Shown in pieces: positions 9,426 through 18,224 of a stretch of DNA of 64,000 nt. Every line of letters starts with the position of its first letter. Position 1 is the first letter of the stretch. Below the pieces are notes generated by a model. That model was not told where the DNA came from, searched no databases, and saw nothing but the letters and a program-made list of their open reading frames with translations. The translations under genes were made by a program, and so were the position numbers. Source of the DNA: Zhengella sp020637775 (GTDB lineage: Bacteria > Pseudomonadota > Alphaproteobacteria > Rhizobiales > Rhizobiaceae); assembly GCF_041397485.1 (NCBI RefSeq), contig NZ_JAWKWO010000001.1:248001-312000 (forward strand), given 5' to 3'.

Positions 9426-10622
9426 TCAGGCCGCCTTGGAAAGGTTCAGAATGCGTTTGCCGATGATGTCCAGCTGGATTTCTGTCGTTCCGGCATAGAT
9501 CGTCTCGGCACGGCTGTGCAGGTAGAGGTTTTCCATGCGCGCCTTCACGTCGCGCAGGGGCTGGCCGGCATTGGCGGGGAAGCGCGAGACCACCTCATGG
9601 GCGATCTGGGCGAAACGCTGGTGCGATTCAGACCAGTAAAGCTTGGGAAAGCTGCCGCGCGGGCCAATTTCCTCACCGGCCAGAAGGCTGTCGACAAGGG
9701 TTTCGACATGGCCCTTCAGCATCTCGATCTCGACACGCACCTGCGCCAGGTCGCGGGCATAGCCGCGAAGGATGCGCAGGCTGCGTTCGTCGCTGCGGCA
9801 GGCCGTGATGAGGTGATCGAGTTCGCTCTCGAAGCGCCAGGCGCGATACATCCGGTTGGTCGCCCGCTCGATGGACAGGACACGGGTCGCCGCCGGCCAG
9901 CCTTCATCCGGCGCGCCGAGCATGTCGGCCTCATCGACGATCACATCGGTGAAGAACACCTCGCAGAAGGAGCGGTCGCCATCGATGGAGCGGATTTCAC
10001 GCACATCGATACCGGGCCGGTCCATCGGCACGGCAAAGAGTACGAGACCGCGATGCCGGTCCTCCGGCACGCCAGTGCGCGCCAGGAGCAGGCAGCGCTG
10101 CGATTTCGATGCGCCGCTGGTCCAGATCTTCTGGCCATTCACGCGCCAACCGTCGGCGCAGGGTTCGACGCGGGTGCGCAGGCCCGCCAGGTCCGAACCC
10201 GCGCCAGGCTCGGAGAAACCCTGGCACCAGACGGTGTCCATGTCGAGGATCGCCGGAAGGAATTCGCTCTTCTGGCGCTCGTCACCGACCGCCAGCACGA
10301 TCGGGCCGACCAGTTCCTTGCCGATGGAGTTGACCGCGTTGGGCGCGGGCGCCAGGCCGATCTCGCGATTGGCCTCCAGGTGCTCGCGCAATGTCAGACC
10401 GTGGCCGCCATAGGCTTGCGGCCAGGTGATCCCGGCCAGGCCGGCCTTGTAGAGGGCGGCTTCGAACTGCTTCAACTCGTCCAGTGTCGCCGGCGTGTCA
10501 TGCGCGCGGTCGGTGCGCAGCCGGTCGTTCAGGTTTTCCTTGAGCCAGGTCCGCGCCCGGGCGGCGTAGGCACCCGGCGCGTATGCGGCAGAAGCGGTGT
10601 CTTTCATTGCGGCCATTGTCAT
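9426..10622 (-). CDS. Acyl-CoA dehydrogenase, likely partner of the short subunit
   Basis: ACAD family protein of 398 residues. It has the substrate/FAD segment CQGFSEPGAGSDLAGL and a C-terminal ETIYAGTTEIQ. Here the position of the usual YEGT glutamate is Ala, as in several steroid-type ACADs whose catalytic acid lies elsewhere. ATG 10622 forms an ATGA overlap with the synthetase gene upstream; in-frame ATGs also occur at 10616 and 10607. With the next gene it probably forms an alpha2beta2 enzyme for a bulky or branched acyl-CoA (inference). Confidence 0.92.
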   Translation of the reverse strand: MTMAAMKDTASAAYAPGAYAARARTWLKENLNDRLRTDRAHDTPATLDELKQFEAALYKAGLAGITWPQAYGGHGLTLREHLEANREIGLAPAPNAVNSIGKELVGPIVLAVGDERQKSEFLPAILDMDTVWCQGFSEPGAGSDLAGLRTRVEPCADGWRVNGQKIWTSGASKSQRCLLLARTGVPEDRHRGLVLFAVPMDRPGIDVREIRSIDGDRSFCEVFFTDVIVDEADMLGAPDEGWPAATRVLSIERATNRMYRAWRFESELDHLITACRSDERSLRILRGYARDLAQVRVEIEMLKGHVETLVDSLLAGEEIGPRGSFPKLYWSESHQRFAQIAHEVVSRFPANAGQPLRDVKARMENLYLHSRAETIYAGTTEIQLDIIGKRILNLSKAA

Positions 10623-12766
10623 GTCTTCTCAGCCTCACGATCTTGGGTTTGTCCGGGAACGAGCAGGGCATCGAGCGCGACGGCCCCCTGCCCCTCCGGG
10701 CGCACCAGCAAGGGATTGATGTCGATTTCCGCCACATCGGGCGCGTGGCGCACGGCGAAGCGCGAAAGCGCGGCAATTGCCTCGCACAGCGCCCCGGTGT
10801 CGGCGCGCGGCCGGCCGCGCGCACCGTCAAGCAGCGGAAACGCCTTGAGTTCACGCAGCATGGCGTGGGCCTCGGCGGCGGTAACAGGCGCCATGCGCAG
10901 CGCCGTGTCCTGGAAGATTTCGGCGAAGACGCCGCCCAGTCCCACCATGATGGCCGGCCCAAAGGACGGATCGGTGGTCGTGCCAAGGATGAGTTCGACG
11001 CCGCCGGAGGTCATGGGCGAGACCAGAACACCATCGACGGCCGCACCGGGAGCGTGTTCTGCCGCCGCCGCCATGATGCGGCCGAAGGCGGCGCGCGCGG
11101 CCTCATCCCCCGTGACGTTCAATTCCACGCCGCCGATATCGCTCTTGTGCTGGATGTCGGGCGACAGGATCTTCATCGCCACGGGCACGGCAAGCCGGGC
11201 GGCGGCAGCGCCGGCCTCTTCGGCCGTGCGAACCGTCACATCGTTCACGAAGGGCACGCCGGCTGCGCCAAGCACGGCCTTTGCCGTGGCCTCGTTGCGG
11301 AAAACCGACGGATCGAGGCGTTCTGGCGCGATGGCTTCGCCTGGCGTGGCATCCACGTCATCTCCGGCTGCCGGCAACCGGCCGATGGCCGCGATCCCCG
11401 CCATGGCGGCATCGATGCCGGGGAAGCAGGCAATGCCCATGGCCCGCAACTGCGCGATGGCGTCTGCCGGGCCCGGAATGCAGGCAACCAGCAGCGTCTC
11501 CGGGTGCTGCGCCAGCACCTTGGCAAAGGCGGCGGTGAAAACATCGCGCATGCGCGGAATTTCCATCCCCAGCGCCAGCATGAGGCAGATGACATTGTTG
11601 GCATCATCCTCAACCGTTGCCTGAAGCAATTGCTCCATGATGTCGGGATTGGCCGACATTTGTGCCGTGGCATCGATGGGATTCATGGCCGATGCCAGCG
11701 GGATGGCGGCCTTGATGCGCGCCTGTGCGGCCTCTCCGAGCGGATTGACAGCGATGCCGTTGGCCGAAGCCGCATCGGCCATCATGACGCCGAAACCGCC
11801 GGATGCGGCGATCAGCGCCACCGACGGCGCGCCCGCGATCCGGCGCGGGCCGATGGCCTCGATGGCCGCGCCAATCTGGACGAGCTCTTCCAGGGAACGG
11901 ACCCGGATGGCGCCGCTGCGGGCGAAAACCGCATCGAAAACCCGGTCGCTGCCGGCAAGCCCGCCCGTGTGCGACAGGGCGGCCTTCTGGCCGACCTCGG
12001 AGGTTCCGATCTTGAGAATGACGACCGGCTTTGCCGCTTCCCGTGCCTTTTCCAGCGCGCGGACGAGGCGCGGCCCGTCGCGGCAGGTCTCAAGACAGCA
12101 CAGGATCACCCCGGTCTCGTCGTCGGTGGCCAGCCATTCGATGGCATCGCTGGCCTGAATGTCGGCCTCGTTTCCGGTGGCGATGAAACGCGCCACGCCG
12201 GCACCGCTGTCGCCCAATTGACGCAGTGCCGCGCTGCCGACATTGCCGCTCTGCGAAACGATGGAGACACCGCCCTCAGCCGGCATTTCATTTTCCAGCG
12301 CGACCGAGAACGTGCCGATGGCGCGGTTGCGCACGCTGACCGTGCCGAGACAATTCGGCCCGACAATGCGCATGCCGGTTTCCCGCGCCAGCGCGGTCAC
12401 CCTGTCCTGCAAGGCGGCGCCATCGGCACCGCTTTCGGCGAAACCTGCGCTCAGCACGACGGCAGCGCCAACGCCGCGCGCGGCCGCGGCCTCGAGCGCC
12501 GCCACCGCGCCTGCGCCAGGCACGGCGACCAGGACGAGGTCCGGCGTTTCCGCCAAGGCATCGACGGAGGCGAAGGCCGGCAGGCCCTGGATCGTGTCCG
12601 CCTTCGGATTGACCGGCAGGATGGCGCCGGCAAAACCGTGCTTCCTCAACAGGTGGACCGGGCGGCCACCGGTCTTGGTCGGATCGGACGAGGCGCCGAC
12701 AACGGCAATGGAGCGCGGCCTGAACAGCGCATCCAGCCCTTGCCGGCCAGCAAGGATGCCATCCAT
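10619..12766 (-). CDS. NDP-forming acyl-CoA synthetase (ACD type, fused alpha-beta)
   Basis: This 715-residue fusion follows the order of ADP-forming acyl-CoA synthetases: CoA-binding Rossmann domain (RPRSIAVVGAS near residue 16), succinyl-CoA-ligase-like domain with the phosphorylated His in LSHTGGLAGSD near residue 264, and a C-terminal ATP-grasp domain (KILSPDIQHKSDIGG near 540). It has no acetyltransferase domain, so it is an enzyme rather than a Pat-type protein acetylase. ATG 12766 lies one base after the crotonase stop. The frame opens further upstream, but that part overlaps the neighbour. It is a third CoA-activating enzyme in this island. Confidence 0.93.
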   Translation of the reverse strand: MDGILAGRQGLDALFRPRSIAVVGASSDPTKTGGRPVHLLRKHGFAGAILPVNPKADTIQGLPAFASVDALAETPDLVLVAVPGAGAVAALEAAAARGVGAAVVLSAGFAESGADGAALQDRVTALARETGMRIVGPNCLGTVSVRNRAIGTFSVALENEMPAEGGVSIVSQSGNVGSAALRQLGDSGAGVARFIATGNEADIQASDAIEWLATDDETGVILCCLETCRDGPRLVRALEKAREAAKPVVILKIGTSEVGQKAALSHTGGLAGSDRVFDAVFARSGAIRVRSLEELVQIGAAIEAIGPRRIAGAPSVALIAASGGFGVMMADAASANGIAVNPLGEAAQARIKAAIPLASAMNPIDATAQMSANPDIMEQLLQATVEDDANNVICLMLALGMEIPRMRDVFTAAFAKVLAQHPETLLVACIPGPADAIAQLRAMGIACFPGIDAAMAGIAAIGRLPAAGDDVDATPGEAIAPERLDPSVFRNEATAKAVLGAAGVPFVNDVTVRTAEEAGAAAARLAVPVAMKILSPDIQHKSDIGGVELNVTGDEAARAAFGRIMAAAAEHAPGAAVDGVLVSPMTSGGVELILGTTTDPSFGPAIMVGLGGVFAEIFQDTALRMAPVTAAEAHAMLRELKAFPLLDGARGRPRADTGALCEAIAALSRFAVRHAPDVAEIDINPLLVRPEGQGAVALDALLVPGQTQDREAEKT

Positions 12767-12767
12767 A

Positions 12768-13541
12768 TCAGCGCCCCTTGAAAACGGGCGGACGCTTTTC
12801 GAGGAACGCCATGCGCGCTTCAAGGGCATCCTCCGTCTTCGACAGCGCCATGGTGAAATTCTGCTCCATGCGATAGGCGTCGCGCTGGGGCATGTCCTCG
12901 ACCATGTTAGAGGTCTGCTTGGCGTATTTCATCGCAAGCGGCGCCTTCTGCGCAATTTCCTGCGCAACGGCCATGGCGGTGGGAACCAGGTCGCTGGCGG
13001 AGGTCACCGCCTCGATGATCGCGCGTTCCTTCAGTTCGGCGGCAGTCAGGCGCACACCGGTAAAGAACATGCGACGCGCCGTCGAACGCCCGAACAGGGA
13101 ATGAACCATGGCCGCGCCGCCGGCCAGGCCGACATTGATCTCGGGCATGCCGAACAGCGCCTCTTCCGAGGCATAGTAGATGTCGCAAGCGGCCATCAGC
13201 CCGAGCCCCGCGCCCAGCGCCACCCCGTTGACGGCAGCGATGACCGGCTTGTCGCATTCGCGGATGGAATTGCCCGTTTCGCGGATGGCGCGGTTGTGCG
13301 CCAGGAAATCGCCCGGATCGTCCTGCTTCGGGCGGTCCTTGAGATCGGCGCCGGCACAGAAGGTCTTGCCCGCGCCGGTCAGTACCGCACAACGGACATC
13401 GTCGCGCTGGGAAATCTCGTCAAAGACCGAAATCAGCTCGTAGCGCGTGGCGCGGTCGAGCGCATTGACCGGCGGCCGGTCAAGCGTGACAAGCGCCACC
13501 ATCCCGTCCAGTTCCACACGCACATTCTTGCAATCGAACAT
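12768..13541 (-). CDS. Enoyl-CoA hydratase/isomerase family protein
   Basis: First gene of the catabolic operon, a crotonase of 257 residues. The oxyanion segments KTFCAGADLKDR and AAVNGVALGAG are clear. The usual second catalytic Glu position reads NVGLAGGA, so it may not be a standard hydratase. The ATG at 13541 follows an excellent AGGAGGAGG ribosome site. The promoter gap upstream carries two TNACC-N4-GGTNA palindromes and one CTTGGC dyad shared with the divergent tctC. Confidence 0.92.
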   Translation of the reverse strand: MFDCKNVRVELDGMVALVTLDRPPVNALDRATRYELISVFDEISQRDDVRCAVLTGAGKTFCAGADLKDRPKQDDPGDFLAHNRAIRETGNSIRECDKPVIAAVNGVALGAGLGLMAACDIYYASEEALFGMPEINVGLAGGAAMVHSLFGRSTARRMFFTGVRLTAAELKERAIIEAVTSASDLVPTAMAVAQEIAQKAPLAMKYAKQTSNMVEDMPQRDAYRMEQNFTMALSKTEDALEARMAFLEKRPPVFKGR

Positions 13542-13565
13542 CGGTCCTCCTCCTGCGATCGACGC

Positions 13566-13579
13566 TGACCGGTCGGTCA
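13566..13579. promoter_or_regulatory. TetR-type palindrome, site B (catabolic operon promoter)
   Basis: TGACC-GGTC-GGTCA has perfect 5-base arms, extended by C and G to six bases. It is 25 bases from the start codon of the first operon gene, a position suited to blocking initiation or clearance. It has the same pattern as sites A and C-G. Confidence 0.65.
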
Positions 13580-13611
13580 GTCACCACCCGACGTTAGCGA
13601 CTTGGAATGCG

Positions 13612-13627
13612 CTTGGCAACCGCCAAG
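13612..13627. promoter_or_regulatory. CTTGGC-AACC-GCCAAG dyad in the divergent tctC/operon gap
   Basis: A perfect 6-4-6 inverted repeat near the middle of the 188-base divergent gap, between the two TetR-type palindromes. I saw no second copy in the window, so a different regulator, or chance, is possible. Confidence 0.35.
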
Positions 13628-13649
13628 ATTGATTTCGACGGCCCTTGAC

Positions 13650-13663
13650 TGACCGCCCGGTCA
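13650..13663. promoter_or_regulatory. TetR-type palindrome, site C (tctC promoter)
   Basis: TGACC-GCCC-GGTCA has perfect arms and lies 67 bases upstream of the tctC start. Together with site B it brackets the divergent promoter region, so the operon and the transporter's binding protein could be controlled together. Confidence 0.65.
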
Positions 13664-13729
13664 CCCCTAACCTGATCGAGACTGACGGGCATTCCAGCCC
13701 GTGTTATGAACCAGGGAGGAAGATCGTTC

Positions 13730-14704
13730 ATGAGCCTTTTCAGCCGCAGAAATGTCCTTGCCGCGCTTGGCCTTGCCGCCAGCGTCGCCCTTGCGCCGCT
13801 GTCGTCGGCGGCCGCCGATGACACCATTCACCTGATCGTGCCCTATGGCGGCGGCGGCCTCGTCGACGGTCTCGTGCGCCAGATGGCAGAGACCATGACA
13901 GAGGAACTCGGCCAGCCGGTCGTGGTGGAAAACAAGCCGGGCTCCAACGGCATCATCGGCGCTGCCTATGTGGCCGCGGCCAAGCCGGACGGCCTGACCT
14001 ACCTCGTCGGCGCCACCGGCCCGCTTTCGCTGAACGTGCTGCTGCGCAGCAACCTGCCTTTCAGCATGGATTCATTCGAGCCGGTCGGCACCATGTTCAG
14101 CGGCCCGCTCACCGTCACGGTTCCCTCCGCCATGGGCGTCAACAGCATGGATGAGCTGAAGACCTGGGCGAAGGAATCCGGCAAGCCGCTGCGCTACGCC
14201 ATGCTTGGACCCGGCAGCGTGACGCACCTGTTCGGCATGGTGTTGCAGGATGTGCTGGAGACCGAACTTGTCCCCGTCGCCTACAAGGCCAATCCGGAAA
14301 TGATCGTCGACCAGATCGGCGGCCAGGTGGAACTGAACTTCTCGACACCGATCTCGCTGGTCAAGCACGTGGCATCGGGCGACCTCAAGATCCTCGCGAT
14401 CTCCACGGAGGAGCGTATGGGCAAGTTCCCGGACCTGCCTTCGGTGACCGAGCTTGGCTATCCGCAGCTCGTCTCGTCCTTCTGGTTCGGCCTCGTTGCG
14501 CCGGCCGGCACGCCCGAGGCGGAGAAGGAGCGCGTCAGCGCCGCGCTCCAGAAGGCGATGAGCGTCCAGGCGTTGCAGGACAAGATGATCAATGTCGGCA
14601 TGACGCCACATGTCGGCGGCGCCGATGCCATGCAGGCCCAGCTCGACTGGGATGTCGATTTCTGGGGCGGCGTCATCGAGAAGAACAACATCTCGCTGGA
14701 CTGA
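13730..14704 (+). CDS. tctC: TTT transporter periplasmic binding protein TctC (Bug family)
   Basis: Secreted solute receptor of 324 residues for the TctA/TctB transporter. The N-terminal signal peptide runs from SRRNVLAALG to an SSAAA cleavage region near residue 26, followed by IHLIVPYGGGG, the usual Bug-family opening (VPYPPGG type). NKPGSNGIIGAAYVA and the late GWFGL-like segment FWFGLVAPAGTP are also typical. GGGAGGAAG before ATG 13730 decides against the earlier in-frame ATG at 13706. It is divergent from the catabolic operon that holds tctBA. Confidence 0.94.
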   Translation: MSLFSRRNVLAALGLAASVALAPLSSAAADDTIHLIVPYGGGGLVDGLVRQMAETMTEELGQPVVVENKPGSNGIIGAAYVAAAKPDGLTYLVGATGPLSLNVLLRSNLPFSMDSFEPVGTMFSGPLTVTVPSAMGVNSMDELKTWAKESGKPLRYAMLGPGSVTHLFGMVLQDVLETELVPVAYKANPEMIVDQIGGQVELNFSTPISLVKHVASGDLKILAISTEERMGKFPDLPSVTELGYPQLVSSFWFGLVAPAGTPEAEKERVSAALQKAMSVQALQDKMINVGMTPHVGGADAMQAQLDWDVDFWGGVIEKNNISLD

Positions 14705-14730
14705 CCCCCTCACCATCCGACAGGTCCGAA

Positions 14731-14756
14731 AGCCCCGCCTTGCGCGGGGCTTTTTT
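14731..14756 (+). terminator. Rho-independent terminator after tctC
   Basis: An 8-base stem, AGCCCCGC/GCGGGGCT, with a short loop is followed by TTTTTT. It ends at the stop codon of the convergent TetR gene, so it could serve both directions, though the A tract on the other side is short. Confidence 0.85.
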
Positions 14757-15397
14757 CATGCCCGCTCCGGCGCGGCAACGTCCTGGCGCTTGCGCAATCC
14801 GCCCAGCAGGATATCGGCATACTGGTTCACGATCTGGCTGGCCGGCAGCCCCTTTCCCGGATCGTACCAGCGCTGCATCCAGTTGATTCCGGACAGGATC
14901 AGCCGCCCTGCCAGGGCCGGATCGACCGGATTGAACTCCCCTGAGGCCACGCCCTCGCCGATCAGGTCACGCAGGCGCTGCTCGAACTGGCGCCGGCGTG
15001 CCAGACGGGTTTCCAGCCGGTGGCGGTCCGGATCGGACCAGAAGGCATTGCTGGCGGCGATCCAGGCCGAACGGTGTTCTTCAAAGAAGGTGGCGGCGGC
15101 AACCATGTAGGCGCGGACCTTTTGCGCAGCGGTGCCATGCTCCGGGATGCGCGAATCGACGAATGCATAAAGGTCCTGCGTCGCGGCGAACGAGATGCGC
15201 GCGTAGATGTCTTCCTTGCCGGAAAAATGATGATAAAGCAGCGCCTTGGAAACGCCGGCCGCGTTCGAGATGTCACGCATCGAGGTGGCTTCGTAGCCCT
15301 TCTCGGCAAATATTCTCGCCCCGATGTCCAGCAGCGCGCGGGCGCGCTCGCTGGTCTCGTCACCGGGCTTCCCCGGTCCTGTCTCATCGCCCGTCAA
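14756..15397 (-). CDS. TetR family regulator, paralogue 1
   Basis: TetR-type repressor of 213 residues. The helix-turn-helix lies in the segment TSMRDISNAAGVSKALLYHHF. The C-terminal ligand domain contains AFWSDPDRHRLETRLARRRQ and LILSGINWMQRWYDP, which match the second TetR at 17.5 kb closely, so the two are paralogues. I chose a TTG start at 15397 because GGGAGGG lies five bases before it. The frame opens to 15457 with no better start. Palindrome D in the short gap upstream suggests autoregulation. The ligand is probably a CoA thioester or pathway acid (inference). Confidence 0.9.
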   Translation of the reverse strand: MTGDETGPGKPGDETSERARALLDIGARIFAEKGYEATSMRDISNAAGVSKALLYHHFSGKEDIYARISFAATQDLYAFVDSRIPEHGTAAQKVRAYMVAAATFFEEHRSAWIAASNAFWSDPDRHRLETRLARRRQFEQRLRDLIGEGVASGEFNPVDPALAGRLILSGINWMQRWYDPGKGLPASQIVNQYADILLGGLRKRQDVAAPERA

Positions 15398-15432
15398 TGC
15401 ATCCCTCCCGCACGCCTTGCGAAGCTGCAAGT

Positions 15433-15446
15433 TTACCGGGCGGTGT
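15433..15446. promoter_or_regulatory. TetR-type palindrome, site D (weaker)
   Basis: TTACC-GGGC-GGTGT matches the pattern except for the final arm base pairs. It lies in the 56-base gap between the sulfatase stop and the TetR 1 start. Confidence 0.4.
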
Positions 15447-15453
15447 GGCGGAC

Positions 15454-17382
15454 TCAAGTCGCCTGTTGCGGCGTCACCACGTCAAACATGGGGTTGAAGT
15501 CGTCCAGGGCGGCAAAAAGCGCCTCCACCTTCGCCCGGTCGCCGTCGACTTCCACCGCTTCATCGGCGAGCGTGCTGACGCCGACAGCGATATTCGCGAT
15601 CGCTTCGTGGGTCAGGGTCAGCGTGGCCACGGCAGCCGGATCGGCCTGGTCCGGCAGATGCGTCAGGCACCCCCGCGACAGCGTCAGGGCAAGGGTTTCT
15701 CCCCGGTCGGAAATGTTCAGGTTGATCGCAAAAGCCAAGCCCGCCACCCGTTCGGGGACGAGGCGTACGCCGAGATAGTCGAGCATGGTCGAGACGGTCA
15801 TGGCCTGCATCAGGTCCGGCCCGAGGGTGCGCGAAATGGTCATTTCCATCACGCCGTGGCGCAATTCCTGCGCGCCATAGAGATAGGCATTGCGCCAGGT
15901 CGCCGATTCGGCCTGGTAGCCCAATTGCTCGAACGTGTCGGCGAGCAGGTGGCGGGCCTGGCTGTTTGCGGGTTCGGCGAAGACCAGCTTGCCTAGGATC
16001 TCGGCGACCCAGCGGAACGCGCCAGCCTCGAAATCGGCCGCCGCACGCGCCAGAACCGCCTCCGCGCCGCCCATGTAGTCGATCGTCTTTCGCGCCGATT
16101 CGACGGCGGGAAGCGCGTGCAGGTTGGCCGGATTGCCGTCATACCAGCTCAGGTAACGCTGGTAGACCGCCTTCACATTGTGGTTCACGGTGCCGTAATA
16201 GTCGCGGCAGGACCATTGCGAGCGCAATTCGGCCGGAAGTTCCAGCGCCTCGGCGATTTCGGCCGGCTTCAGGCCGTTGTTGATGCCGCGCAGCGTCTGG
16301 TCGTGGATGAACTTGTAGAGGTCGCGATGGATGGACAGCAGCTCCAGCACGCGATCGCGGCCCCAGGTCGGCCAATGGTGCTGGGCGATCAGCACATCCA
16401 CCCGGCTGCCGTAAAGGGCGATGGCATCGCCGATATATTTCGACCACAGCAGCGGATCGCGCACGATGGCGCCGCGGATGGGGCAGAAATTGTGCAGGTT
16501 GTGGGTGACGTTCTCCGCCATGTTGAGCACGTTGAACTGGGGGAAGTACATGTGCATTTCCGCCGGCGCCTCGGAATCGGGCGCCATGTAGAACTCGATC
16601 TCGACACCATCGATGACATGGGTCTCCGTCTTGCCGGAGATGAGTTGCGTGGGGGCGATCAGCGAGCGGGCGCCACGGGTGACCGCCTTTCCAAGACCGG
16701 TGTCGACGCAGCCGCGCGGACCGGTTTGCAGCAGGGTTCCGAACTGGAACTGCGCCCGGCGGTAGGTCGCGGTGCCGCTCAGCACATTCTCGCCCTCGAT
16801 GGCCTCCATGAAGCCTTCCGGCGCAATGACGGCCACCTTGCCGGCGGCGACATCGGCAGCCGATATGACACCCTTCACACCGCCATAGTGGTCGGGATGG
16901 CTATGGCTATATATGACCGCGACGACCGGGCGCTCTGGCCGGTTGGCGAAATAGAGATCGAGGCAGGCGCGCGCTGTCTCCACCGATGTCACCGGATCAA
17001 TGATGATCAGGCCGGTTTCGCCTTCGATAATGGTCATGTTGGAAATGTCGAGGCCGCGGACCTGGTAGATGCGTCCGGTCACTTCAAACAGGCCGGCGAT
17101 CATGTTCAGTTGCGTCTGGCGCCAGAGGCTGGGATTGACCGTGTCCGGCGCGTGCGCCATTTCCTCCACAAAGGAAAAGGCAGCGGTGTCCCAGACGATT
17201 CGGCCCTGCGCATTGGCAACCTGGCGCGGAGCCGGGGCGATCAGGCCGCGCCGCGCATCCTCGAAATCCTGCCGGTCGGAGAAGGGAAGCGCGCGAGCCA
17301 TGGCCGCATTGGCGGCCGCCGTCGCGGCATGGGCCGGCTTTGCTTCTGTCGCGGCCTGTCCGGCACCGGTTGAAATGTTCAT
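15454..17382 (-). CDS. sdsA1: Alkyl sulfatase, SdsA1/BDS1 type (metallo-beta-lactamase fold)
   Basis: Class III sulfatase of 642 residues that hydrolyses alkyl sulfate esters to an alcohol and sulfate with a binuclear zinc centre. The YSHSHPDHYGG motif (HxHxDH, near residue 160) and the MHMYFPQFNVLNMAENVTHN region provide metal ligands. The helical dimerisation domain and the C-terminal SCP2-like domain follow, for full family length. Unlike secreted SdsA1, the N-terminus is Ala-rich with no clear signal peptide, so I infer a cytoplasmic enzyme acting after uptake. Palindromes E and the TTCAC type lie upstream; TetR genes flank it on both sides. Confidence 0.94.
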   Translation of the reverse strand: MNISTGAGQAATEAKPAHAATAAANAAMARALPFSDRQDFEDARRGLIAPAPRQVANAQGRIVWDTAAFSFVEEMAHAPDTVNPSLWRQTQLNMIAGLFEVTGRIYQVRGLDISNMTIIEGETGLIIIDPVTSVETARACLDLYFANRPERPVVAVIYSHSHPDHYGGVKGVISAADVAAGKVAVIAPEGFMEAIEGENVLSGTATYRRAQFQFGTLLQTGPRGCVDTGLGKAVTRGARSLIAPTQLISGKTETHVIDGVEIEFYMAPDSEAPAEMHMYFPQFNVLNMAENVTHNLHNFCPIRGAIVRDPLLWSKYIGDAIALYGSRVDVLIAQHHWPTWGRDRVLELLSIHRDLYKFIHDQTLRGINNGLKPAEIAEALELPAELRSQWSCRDYYGTVNHNVKAVYQRYLSWYDGNPANLHALPAVESARKTIDYMGGAEAVLARAAADFEAGAFRWVAEILGKLVFAEPANSQARHLLADTFEQLGYQAESATWRNAYLYGAQELRHGVMEMTISRTLGPDLMQAMTVSTMLDYLGVRLVPERVAGLAFAINLNISDRGETLALTLSRGCLTHLPDQADPAAVATLTLTHEAIANIAVGVSTLADEAVEVDGDRAKVEALFAALDDFNPMFDVVTPQQAT

Positions 17383-17451
17383 CTGCCCTCACTCCAGTCC
17401 TGTTATCCGGACGCTGACCGTCCGCTCGTCTGACGGGCGATGTTATTGGGC

Positions 17452-17465
17452 TGACCGGCCGGTTA
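17452..17465. promoter_or_regulatory. TetR-type palindrome, site E (sulfatase promoter)
   Basis: TGACC-GGCC-GGTTA lies 70 bases upstream of the sulfatase start, with one arm position varied. A partial TGACCGTCCG copy lies nearby at about 17415. Confidence 0.6.
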
Positions 17466-17494
17466 CAAACGCCCGCACCGTCCGGCGGGGCCGA

Positions 17495-17508
17495 TTCACA
17501 GACGTGAA
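17495..17508. promoter_or_regulatory. TTCAC-N4-GTGAA palindrome (sulfatase promoter)
   Basis: TTCAC-AGAC-GTGAA is the perfect member of the second motif family. Its centre is 43 bases upstream of the centre of site E, close to the spacing at the acyl-CoA ligase promoter. Confidence 0.45.
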
Positions 17509-17547
17509 ATGAGGGATGTCGCCGGCCACCGGCGTGAACCGGACGCC

Positions 17548-18171
17548 TCAGCGGCGCGCCAGTCCGTTGTAGATCGTGTCGAAGTAGGCGGACACGATCT
17601 CGGCGGGGCGCATGGGCCCTTCCGGATTGTACCAGCGGTGCATCCAGTTGATGCCCGAGAGGATCAGGCGCCCGGTCATGGCCGGATCGACATCGTTGAA
17701 CTCGCCGCTTTCCACACCTTCGCGGATCAGGTCGCGCAGGCGGCCTTCCAGTTGCTTGCGCTGCCGGATTCGCGTCTCCATGCGGCTGCGGTCCGGGTCG
17801 CTCCAGAACGCCGCGCTCGAAGCCACCCAGGCCCAGCGGTATTCGTCGAAAAAGGTGGCCATGGCCACCATGAAGGCCCTGATCTTGTCGCCGGCGGTCC
17901 CCTCTTCGGGAACGCGCTGGTAGACGAATTCATAGAGGTGCTGGGCGGAGTTGTGGGCAATCAGCGCGTAGAGATTGTCCTTGCTCTCGAAGTGATGGTA
18001 GAGCAGCGCCTTGGAGATGCCGCAGGCTTCGGAAATGTCGCGCATCGAGGTTCTCTCGAAGCCCTTCTGCGCAAAGATGCGTGCGCCTGTGCGCAGGATG
18101 TCGCGGACCCGGTCGCTCTGCCCCTCCTCGCCCGGATATTCCTCGCCCAATGGCTGCACAGCGTCCGCCAT
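17548..18171 (-). CDS. TetR family regulator, paralogue 2
   Basis: TetR-type repressor of 207 residues. The helix-turn-helix RTSMRDISEACGISKALLYHH and the C-terminal AFWSDPDRSRMETRI and LILSGINWMHRWYNPEG are nearly the same as in TetR 1 at 14.8 kb. The ATG at 18171 follows GAGGGG at a good distance; a TTG at 18192 is less likely. Palindrome F lies 54 bases upstream. Two close paralogues with the same apparent operator suggest either different ligands at the same sites or mixed dimers (inference). Confidence 0.92.
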   Translation of the reverse strand: MADAVQPLGEEYPGEEGQSDRVRDILRTGARIFAQKGFERTSMRDISEACGISKALLYHHFESKDNLYALIAHNSAQHLYEFVYQRVPEEGTAGDKIRAFMVAMATFFDEYRWAWVASSAAFWSDPDRSRMETRIRQRKQLEGRLRDLIREGVESGEFNDVDPAMTGRLILSGINWMHRWYNPEGPMRPAEIVSAYFDTIYNGLARR

Positions 18172-18224
18172 GTCATGTCCCCTCTTCGGCAATCGCCTTT
18201 CCTGACCGGTCTATACCGTCTGGC

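Noticed and set aside
10583..12781. Long plus-strand open frame (732 residues)
   Set aside because: It is the antisense shadow of the NDP-forming synthetase, which has clear catalytic motifs. The shadow has none.
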